Source: a virus. Taken from it: 20,416 bases of DNA. A model generated the notes under the pieces. It did no database searches. It was not told where the DNA came from and worked only from the letters and a program-made list of their open reading frames with translations. Numbering within the stretch: position 1 is the first letter of the stretch; every line of letters starts with the position of its first letter. Of the stretch, positions 12,549-17,692 are shown one piece after another. Location of the stretch: IMG/VR virus record IMGVR_UViG_3300025379_000937, positions 1 to 20,416 of that record, one strand, 5' to 3'. A program made the translations under genes and the position numbers.

Positions 12549-13576
12549 ATAAAAAAATTGGTTTTGCCTGTAAATGGATTGATCATCCAGGACAAGTCGA
12601 TGGCATCAAAGCCACAGATGATGCCAAAAAGTATAACACAGGCGGCACAACTGTTGCTTGGTTAAATAGACAAAAGAAAGATGTAGCAGAACAAAAGCTC
12701 TGGGACATCATGGTACAAAATATTGAATCAACTAGACTATTGGTGGAACGAGTTGGAAATCTTGAAGAAAATCTTAAAATGGTTCGCCTTAGTAGCGATA
12801 TTTTACCTGTGTATACCCAGCGTGATTGGAGTTATTTTTGGCGTCGAAGCGATGTTGTTAACTATTGCGAATCTGCTTTTAAACGTATTGGTGACCTTGC
12901 TAGATCTCGTGGTGTACGCACTAGCTTTCATCCGGGACAGTTTACAGTACTCGCCAGCGACAATCCCGACATCGTGGATCGAAGCATAGAGGAATTTGAA
13001 TATCATGCTGATATGGCACGTTGGATGGGTTACGGGGTTACTTTCCAAGACTTTAAAATCAACGTCCACATATCGGGTAGAGCCGGTCCAGCCGGTATTA
13101 AAAGCGCCTACAGTCGCCTCTCACCCGAAGCCCGCAACTGTATTACAATTGAAAACGAGGAAATAAGTTATGGATTGGATGATTGCCTTGAGCTTGGTGA
13201 TGTGGTTCCTATCGTATTGGATATTCACCACCATGGGATTAAATCAGGAGGAGAATACATCTCCCCCTTGGACCCCCGCGTTGCAAGTGTGGTGCGGTCT
13301 TGGCGTGGTATTCGGCCTACTTGTCATTATTCAGTTAGCCGTGAAGATTATCTTGTGGGTCATAGCACTACTACCCGGCCTGCGATTGATCTTCTTTTAG
13401 AACAAGGATATAAGAAACAAAAACTGCGTGCTCATTCAGATTTTATGTGGAATACCGCAGTCAATGATTGGGCATTGGGATTTTTAGATCAGTTTGATAT
13501 AATGGTCGAATGCAAGTCAAAGAATCTTGGTTCATTTGCTCTTGCTGAATATGCTAAACAATTAGGTGTTCTTTAA
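12545..13576 (+). CDS. uvsE: UV damage endonuclease (UVDE family)
   Basis: The 343-residue protein carries the metal-binding set of UVDE TIM barrels: FHPGQFTVLASDN with His129, EYHADM with His154, VHISGR with His175, ENEE with Glu203, LDIHHHG with Asp226 and His229, CHYS with His261, HSDF with His297, and VECKSK with Glu322 and Lys324. The enzyme nicks DNA 5' to pyrimidine dimers and other lesions to start excision repair. The start is GTG 12545 in a GTGA overlap with the previous stop; the first internal ATG is 55 codons in and would remove conserved sequence (GFACKW). Its 3' end overlaps the - strand gene by 23 bases. Phage genomes exposed to sunlight often carry such repair genes. Confidence 0.9.
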   Translation: MNKKIGFACKWIDHPGQVDGIKATDDAKKYNTGGTTVAWLNRQKKDVAEQKLWDIMVQNIESTRLLVERVGNLEENLKMVRLSSDILPVYTQRDWSYFWRRSDVVNYCESAFKRIGDLARSRGVRTSFHPGQFTVLASDNPDIVDRSIEEFEYHADMARWMGYGVTFQDFKINVHISGRAGPAGIKSAYSRLSPEARNCITIENEEISYGLDDCLELGDVVPIVLDIHHHGIKSGGEYISPLDPRVASVVRSWRGIRPTCHYSVSREDYLVGHSTTTRPAIDLLLEQGYKKQKLRAHSDFMWNTAVNDWALGFLDQFDIMVECKSKNLGSFALAEYAKQLGVL

Positions 13577-13841
13577 ACTCAGGAAATAGTTCAAATATAC
13601 GATGTAATCCAGACCTAAGTTTATTAATAGTAGCATAATCTATTTTCATTAGTTTTGTGATTTCTTTATTAGTTTGACATTCTCGAATTATTTCTGTAGT
13701 GTAATCAATGCCATGCTCTTTAAGATGTGTTTTCCAATCTGCACCAGATCCATGATAAGCATGAGGATCTTGGTTCGTAGTTTTGCCGAGGTATTTTAAC
13801 CCAGTTTTATTATGGGTTTTGACGTATAGGTAAATAGTCAT
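13554..13841 (-). CDS. GIY-YIG-type endonuclease-like protein with a C-terminal helix-turn-helix, 95 aa
   Basis: On the - strand, ATG 13841 is preceded by AAGGAAC and gives MTIYLYVKTHNKTGLKYLGKT. A longer frame back to 13901 lacks a ribosome site. IYLYV plus KYLGKT fits the GIY..YIG core, and HAYHGSGADWKTHLKEHG (residues 27-44) is the next block seen in phage homing endonucleases of the SegB kind. The canonical conserved arginine is not evident, so activity is uncertain. Residues 57-80 (TNKEITKLMKIDYATINKLR) look like a helix-turn-helix. At 95 residues it is short for a full nuclease (over 150). It sits head to head with the + strand operon at the end of the UV endonuclease gene, as expected for an inserted selfish gene. 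Confidence 0.65.
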   Translation of the reverse strand: MTIYLYVKTHNKTGLKYLGKTTNQDPHAYHGSGADWKTHLKEHGIDYTTEIIRECQTNKEITKLMKIDYATINKLRSGLHRIFELFPEFKEHLIV

Positions 13842-13956
13842 GCTGTAAGTTCCTTTATAACTTGTAGAGAGGATGGATATGTCCAGTATCGCGATCCTCA
13901 CTTTTATTTAGTCAAAAAGAAAAGGCCCCGAAGAGCCAATCCTTAGAGCTAAAGAA
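13842..13956. other. 115-base spacer between two - strand genes
   Basis: Besides the terminator at 13914-13937 it holds the ribosome site of the downstream - strand gene and, on the - strand, a TTGACT at about 13908-13913. No good -10 stands at the right distance (GATACT at 19 bases is the best). A CTAAATAAAAG element resembling the TAAATA late motif overlaps it. A 6-bp inverted repeat (GAGGAT 13869-13874, ATCCTC 13894-13899) is also present. Confidence 0.35.
13914..13937 (-). terminator. Rho-independent terminator with UUCG loop
   Basis: Read on the - strand, GGCTC (13937-13933), loop TTCG, and GGGCC (13928-13924) form a five-pair stem with one G-U pair. The run TTTTCTTTTT follows directly. 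The C(UUCG)G tetraloop is the hallmark of very stable phage terminators, and the position 20 bases after the stop of the - strand gene at 13957 is right. It separates that gene from the GIY-YIG-type gene, which must then have its own promoter or rely on readthrough. Confidence 0.75.
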
Positions 13957-14295
13957 TTAAGCCTTCTTTGAACGTGGAGCACGTGGCTTCTTAACAGCAG
14001 GAGTCTTTTCAGTTTTAACAGCAGTCTTACGAGGAGCTCTAGCTTTTGCTGGAGCTTTTTCTTTAACTGCTACTTCTGCTTTAGGAGTACGTGGCTTACG
14101 AGTTTTCTTAACAGGCTCTGCTGTAGCTGGTTCAACTACTTCAGGAGCAACTGGTAATACAACAGGTTCTTCAACTACTGGCGTTTCAACTGCGGGCGTT
14201 TCGACTACAGGTGTGCTGGCTACTGCTTTGGGCTTTCTATTAAAATAGATGGCAGCGGCAAAGGCAACAACAGCAATTAATATAATGATTTCCAT
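13957..14295 (-). CDS. Membrane-anchored protein with a histone-H1-like basic tail, 112 aa
   Basis: On the - strand, ATG 14295 has AAGGAA upstream. Residues 2-17 (EIIILIAVVAFAAAIY) are one hydrophobic segment that could anchor the protein. Residues 28-62 are a Pro/Val/Glu repeat (TPVVETPAVETPVVEEP) and residues 63-112 are a lysine/arginine/alanine/proline tail (KTRKPRTPKAE, KAPAKARAPRK, KKPRAPRSKK) of the kind seen in H1-like DNA-condensing proteins. The acidic spacer then basic tail gives a bipolar charge pattern. It could tether phage DNA to the inner membrane or act like a spanin-type extended protein; neither is shown. The gene ends at a clear terminator. Confidence 0.75.
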   Translation of the reverse strand: MEIIILIAVVAFAAAIYFNRKPKAVASTPVVETPAVETPVVEEPVVLPVAPEVVEPATAEPVKKTRKPRTPKAEVAVKEKAPAKARAPRKTAVKTEKTPAVKKPRAPRSKKA

Positions 14296-14350
14296 GGAAA
14301 TTCCTTTTTATGTAAAAATGTATTGTTATTTAATGGGCACTAAATACTGA
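14296..14350. promoter_or_regulatory. Divergent TAAATA-type late promoter candidates
   Basis: The start of a 181-base spacer between divergent genes holds two TAAATA elements pointing away from each other. CTAAATAC at about 14340-14347 (+) faces the SOD-like gene, and on the other strand TTAAATAAC (about 14317-14325) faces the H1-like gene. Both resemble the TATAAATA late promoter of T4-like phages. No good -35/-10 pair is visible here. The + element would start RNA near 14355, so the rest of the spacer becomes a long leader. Confidence 0.4.
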
Positions 14351-14351
14351 T

Positions 14352-14456
14352 ATGCAAAAAATGAAATCAAGTGCCAATTTACCTTTAAGCCACATTGGCT
14401 GTACTACGAAAAAACAGGGAAAGCTCGTAGTTAGGGGTCCTTGGATGCCCTGTTAA
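14352..14456 (+). CDS. Possible 34-aa peptide in the leader of the SOD-like gene
   Basis: ATG 14352 (or in-frame ATG 14361) opens a frame ending at TAA 14454-14456. The product has LPLSHIGCTTKKQGK and ends LVVRGPWMPC, with two cysteines. No Shine-Dalgarno precedes either ATG, and the candidate + promoter would start transcription almost on the first ATG. The frame runs through the region that can form a pseudoknot, so peptide and RNA structure are competing or combined explanations. It is reported because it uses most of an otherwise unexplained spacer and looks like protein sequence. Confidence 0.25.
   Translation: MQKMKSSANLPLSHIGCTTKKQGKLVVRGPWMPC
14388..14454 (+). ncRNA. Possible structured leader RNA: hairpin plus H-type pseudoknot
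   Basis: Three perfect helices can be drawn. AGCCA/TGGCT (14388-14392 with 14396-14400) is a small hairpin. ACTACGA/TCGTAGT pairs 14403-14409 with 14425-14431. AACAGGG/CCCTGTT pairs 14413-14419 with 14448-14454. The last two interleave, which makes an H-type pseudoknot with a 16-base final loop. GCCAAT (14373-14378) can instead pair with ATTGGC (14394-14399), giving a mutually exclusive alternative to the first hairpin. The whole lies 22 bases before the SOD-like start codon. No known riboswitch family was recognised. This rests on hand pairing only. Confidence 0.35.
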
Positions 14457-14476
14457 CCACTTGATGAAATATTTAT

Positions 14477-15034
14477 ATGTACAACTTTATTAAATCCTTA
14501 ACTGAAGGTAAAATCAAACAGGAATTGGTACAGGCCACTTTACCTTATGCTCGAGATGGTTTGGGCAGAAGTCTTAGTAAATCTGCTATAGATTATCACT
14601 ATGGTAAATTATATAAGGGCTATGTTGATCGATTTAACTCTGGTGAAGGCGATCCAGATTTTAACGAAGCTGGCGCATTTTTACACAGCATCTATTTTCC
14701 ACAACTACGTCCGCCAAGAAGCAGTAATAAACCTGATGGCTTGATTTTAGAGTTTATCAACCAGCATTTTAAAAGTTTTGATAAATTCAAAGAGGAGTTC
14801 AAAAAAGTTGCCATGAAAATTCAAGGCAGCGGTTGGGTATATCTTGCCCGTGATGGTAAAATTAAAACCATAGTCAATCATGAAATCAAGCAGGATATAC
14901 TGGTACTTATTGATTGGTGGGAACATGCTTGGGCATTAGACTATCAAGCAGACAAAGAAAAATACCTGGACAATCAATGGAAAATCATTGATTGGGACAG
15001 AATTAATATCAAAATGGAGGGCATTCAAAGTTAA
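14477..15034 (+). CDS. Iron/manganese superoxide dismutase-like protein, 185 aa
   Basis: The Fe/Mn SOD layout is clear: YHYGKLYKGYV with ligand candidate His41, EAGAFLHSIYFPQL with His70, GSGWVYLARDGK (117-128), and the C-terminal signature IDWWEHAWALDYQADKEKYL giving Asp146 and His150 of the DxWEHxY box. All four metal ligands are present. The distance between the first two histidines is 29 residues against roughly 48 in bacterial SODs, so the second helix pair is shortened, and the usual AY of the signature is AW. The enzyme would remove superoxide during infection, or the fold may have been reused. The start ATG 14477 has no evident Shine-Dalgarno and follows a structured leader. SOD genes are uncommon in phages. 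Confidence 0.83.
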   Translation: MYNFIKSLTEGKIKQELVQATLPYARDGLGRSLSKSAIDYHYGKLYKGYVDRFNSGEGDPDFNEAGAFLHSIYFPQLRPPRSSNKPDGLILEFINQHFKSFDKFKEEFKKVAMKIQGSGWVYLARDGKIKTIVNHEIKQDILVLIDWWEHAWALDYQADKEKYLDNQWKIIDWDRINIKMEGIQS

Positions 15035-15085
15035 TACGCAGGGTTCAGATATTCACGAAAGTTGATAACCACAAACGGAGGCGGT

Positions 15086-15310
15086 ATGTCCAACAATAAT
15101 TTAGAAGCATTAGTTAGCATTGAAGAATACGAAGAAGACGATGATTACGGGCCAGATGATTTTGGATTTGTAATAGGGCCAGATGGTAGTTTAAAATCGT
15201 TTATGATCCCACAACATTTAATGGAAGATCCTCCAGAAGAAATACAATTAATTCTAAGTATATTTGGTATTGAAAATATACACGATTTAGAGCATAGAAC
15301 CCTACACTGA
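15086..15310 (+). CDS. Small acidic protein, 74 aa
   Basis: ATG 15086 is set by a GGAGG Shine-Dalgarno at 15077-15081; an upstream TTG in frame (15062) is not needed. The protein begins MSNNNLEALVSIEEYEEDDDYGPDD. A short GFVIGPDGSLKSFMIPQHL segment (residues 29-47) looks beta-rich, and a helical DPPEEIQLILSIFGIENIHDL end follows. It is very acidic and has no membrane segment. No family is recognised. It stands just before the late structural genes and 52 bases after the SOD-like gene, in a spacer without other features. Confidence 0.75.
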   Translation: MSNNNLEALVSIEEYEEDDDYGPDDFGFVIGPDGSLKSFMIPQHLMEDPPEEIQLILSIFGIENIHDLEHRTLH

Positions 15311-15328
15311 TTTTACTGGCCATTTTAG

Positions 15329-15357
15329 GTAAATACCTCTATAGTAGCCTATAGAGG
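15329..15357 (+). promoter_or_regulatory. TAAATA element plus 9-bp hairpin holding the Shine-Dalgarno of the tail-fibre gene
   Basis: GTAAATAC (15330-15335 core) leads directly into CCTCTATAG (15336-15344), a TAGC loop and CTATAGAGG (15349-15357), a perfect nine-pair inverted repeat. The right arm ends in AGAGG, the only Shine-Dalgarno for ATG 15368, ten bases on. If the RNA contains both arms, the ribosome site is closed. If transcription starts about six bases after TAAATA, only the right arm is in the message and translation is free. This could make expression depend on which promoter is used. Confidence 0.55.
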
Positions 15358-15367
15358 AATAATCTCA

Positions 15368-17686
15368 ATGAGTCAACAATTAGTCAATATCGGTGGTCAG
15401 GCAAATGATGGCACCGGCGATAGTATTCGAACTGCGTTCGATAAAATCAATACCAATTTCACTGAAGTTTACAGTGATTTAACTTTTATAAACAGTGTTT
15501 TTTCTAATACTAATTCATCTACGATTGGTACTAGCACTATTAACACAATACTATCAGAGTATGCTGGAGTCACAGCCACTCTTGCCTTGTTCCAAAATAG
15601 CCTTAACACGCTTAGTGCTTATGTAAGTACATTTGCCACACAGACCTATGTCGACGACCATATCAGTGCCGAATTAGGACTAGTTGAACAAAGTGCTACT
15701 ATTTTTTACTCAACTATAACTTTTGTTCATTCTGCGCTGTTTACTAATACCAACGCCACCTCAACAACATCAGGTGCTTTGCAAGTAGTAGGTGGTGCCG
15801 GCATTGGTGGTGATCTATATGTTGGCGGCAATATCAACTCTGGCGGTGGATTCAATGCGAAAGGAAATATTACTGTTATTAGTGGGACCAATAGCTTGCT
15901 GGATTTGAATATTATCAATAACAGTACAGGGAACACAGCCTCAGCCGGCGTATCTGCTCAATCAAGTGGTACATCAATTGGGTTGTTCACTTATCCGATT
16001 GCGTCCACAGTGAACTCAGGAACTTTCCTATATTCAAATAATCCTGGAGGTTTGACCATTGAACAAAACGGCAGTTCTAGCACCGGCATCAACTTTGTGC
16101 TGCCTTACTCCTATGATAATGGTGCCTATCCCCGCGTGAAAATCAATTCAACCGGTAGTATTTTAGAAATCAATCTAGATACGGCACCGTTGTACGGAGG
16201 GATTCATCAGTTTGGTAACAGTGTAGATCAAGGATATAGTCGCGGAGCCACTATCACGTACACAGGCGGAGAACCTAAATTTGGCAATTGGCGACAGTAC
16301 CACAATGCCGAAGAATGGAGTTGGGCTTTAGTTTACAACACCGCAGTCAATCCGCATACTGTTTTTCCCGCAACATACAGTGCTCGCGATACCACTGATG
16401 GTACTGCCGACATTGTGTTTGCCAATAGAATTGATGTAGCGGAAGGGCATAGCGGACAAAACTTCTGGGGAGCTGAGTGGGCGCCGGCTAACGATACAGT
16501 TCCTGCTACACAACCAGATTGGGCCGCGGGCAGTTCCATGCGCTACTATGATGGTGGAGTACTAGCACTGTCAAATAGTTGGGGAAATAGTGCTCAATGG
16601 TCATCTTCTGGAGATCCCAAATATCAACCTTCAGGAACATTTAGAGATTCAGCAATACAACTGATAAGTGGAGAAACTGTTGCGGGTCCGAATAATAATG
16701 GTTACTCACATGTCATGCGTACATCTGCTACAGACGGATCATTTAAGATTCAGGATGTAACTGCATTTAAAAACAGTTCTACATATTGGATTCCAATAAC
16801 ACCACCAACACAAGTGGGAATACTTGACCGTATGGTAATTGATACTAGCGGAAATGTATCTTTCCCAGGTGGAAATATAACTTCAGGCGGCAAAGTAATT
16901 TCAGGCGGGGACATACAGGTACCATCCAGCCATGCTCTAGTACTTTTCAATTCTGACAATACTAGTCATGCCAATGTAACGTATGATGGTACAATGGTTA
17001 AGATTTCCAAACCATATGGTGGTGGTGGCTCAGGCCTTGGGGTACAGATCGGAAACTTACAACGTGCCACCCTGAGCACTGTTGGATTTACCGGAAACAC
17101 CAGCACAGTGGTGTGTGACACAGGCACTGAGATCCTGTTCTTGGATTATAGTACAGCCTCTATAATTGTAGTATTTCCGGCAAATCCGGTAAATGGCCAA
17201 ACATTGAAAATTGGAACATTTGGCGCAACTATTACTGGTATTACATTTATACCAGGTCTAGGTAGTAGTTATATTGGTGCAGTACCCGCTAGCATAACAC
17301 AAAATACTCCCATAGAATATACATATTATTCTGGAACAAGTGCTTGGTTTACTAGTGGAGGTAGTATTCCTTCTACTACTATTAAAGGGCTAGGATATAA
17401 CGGTGAAACATGGCATGATGTCACAGCATCTAGAGTGTTAGGTGGTGGATATACAAATTCCCATACGTACCCAATCATGGTGGCTGTAAGTTGCACAAGT
17501 ATCGGATTAAGTGCAGGTAGCTTTGATCTTAACGCATACATTAATGGTTATAACATATTGAATATAGGCGGGGGTGGCTTGGGAAATATCGGCGGAATTT
17601 CCTTTATTGTTCCACCAGGAGCAATCTATGAGGTCGGGTCCAGCGGCGCAACAACAACTCTTACCTTATGGACAGAACTTTATTAA
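15368..17686 (+). CDS. Tail-fibre-like structural protein, 772 aa
   Basis: The N-terminus (QLVNIGGQANDGTGDSIRTA, then FDKINTNFTEVYS) is the start typical of fibre and adhesin proteins of T4-like aquatic phages. A helical stretch (residues 56-125) follows. Residues 131-157 carry the TTSGALQVVGGAGIGGDLYV repeat module common to trimeric phage fibres. A long beta-rich central region (160-560) and a C-terminal part (570-772) complete it; the latter, rich in glycine, serine and aromatic residues, probably forms the receptor-binding tip. By its place at the head of the late genes it is a virion component. Its Shine-Dalgarno lies in a hairpin. The C-terminal domain is not recognised and may set host range. 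Confidence 0.87.
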   Translation: MSQQLVNIGGQANDGTGDSIRTAFDKINTNFTEVYSDLTFINSVFSNTNSSTIGTSTINTILSEYAGVTATLALFQNSLNTLSAYVSTFATQTYVDDHISAELGLVEQSATIFYSTITFVHSALFTNTNATSTTSGALQVVGGAGIGGDLYVGGNINSGGGFNAKGNITVISGTNSLLDLNIINNSTGNTASAGVSAQSSGTSIGLFTYPIASTVNSGTFLYSNNPGGLTIEQNGSSSTGINFVLPYSYDNGAYPRVKINSTGSILEINLDTAPLYGGIHQFGNSVDQGYSRGATITYTGGEPKFGNWRQYHNAEEWSWALVYNTAVNPHTVFPATYSARDTTDGTADIVFANRIDVAEGHSGQNFWGAEWAPANDTVPATQPDWAAGSSMRYYDGGVLALSNSWGNSAQWSSSGDPKYQPSGTFRDSAIQLISGETVAGPNNNGYSHVMRTSATDGSFKIQDVTAFKNSSTYWIPITPPTQVGILDRMVIDTSGNVSFPGGNITSGGKVISGGDIQVPSSHALVLFNSDNTSHANVTYDGTMVKISKPYGGGGSGLGVQIGNLQRATLSTVGFTGNTSTVVCDTGTEILFLDYSTASIIVVFPANPVNGQTLKIGTFGATITGITFIPGLGSSYIGAVPASITQNTPIEYTYYSGTSAWFTSGGSIPSTTIKGLGYNGETWHDVTASRVLGGGYTNSHTYPIMVAVSCTSIGLSAGSFDLNAYINGYNILNIGGGGLGNIGGISFIVPPGAIYEVGSSGATTTLTLWTELY

Positions 17687-17692
17687 TTTGAT

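Noticed and set aside
13170-13400. 76-residue hydrophobic frame nested in the UV endonuclease gene with a GAGGA upstream, looking like a small membrane protein
   Set aside because: Its second codon positions fall on the wobble bases of the host gene, which are T-rich, so hydrophobic residues appear by composition alone. Another hydrophobic frame at 12723-12989 in the same phase shows the same artefact.
13869-13910. GAGGAT...ATCCTC inverted repeat followed by ACTTTTATTT as a + strand terminator for the UV endonuclease operon
   Set aside because: The stem is only 6 bp with a 19-base loop and the T-run is interrupted. It is too weak to call.
14409-14415. AAAAAAC heptamer just before the second pseudoknot helix, resembling a -1 frameshift signal
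   Set aside because: The heptamer is out of phase with the only open frame through the region and overlaps the pseudoknot's first helix rather than preceding it.
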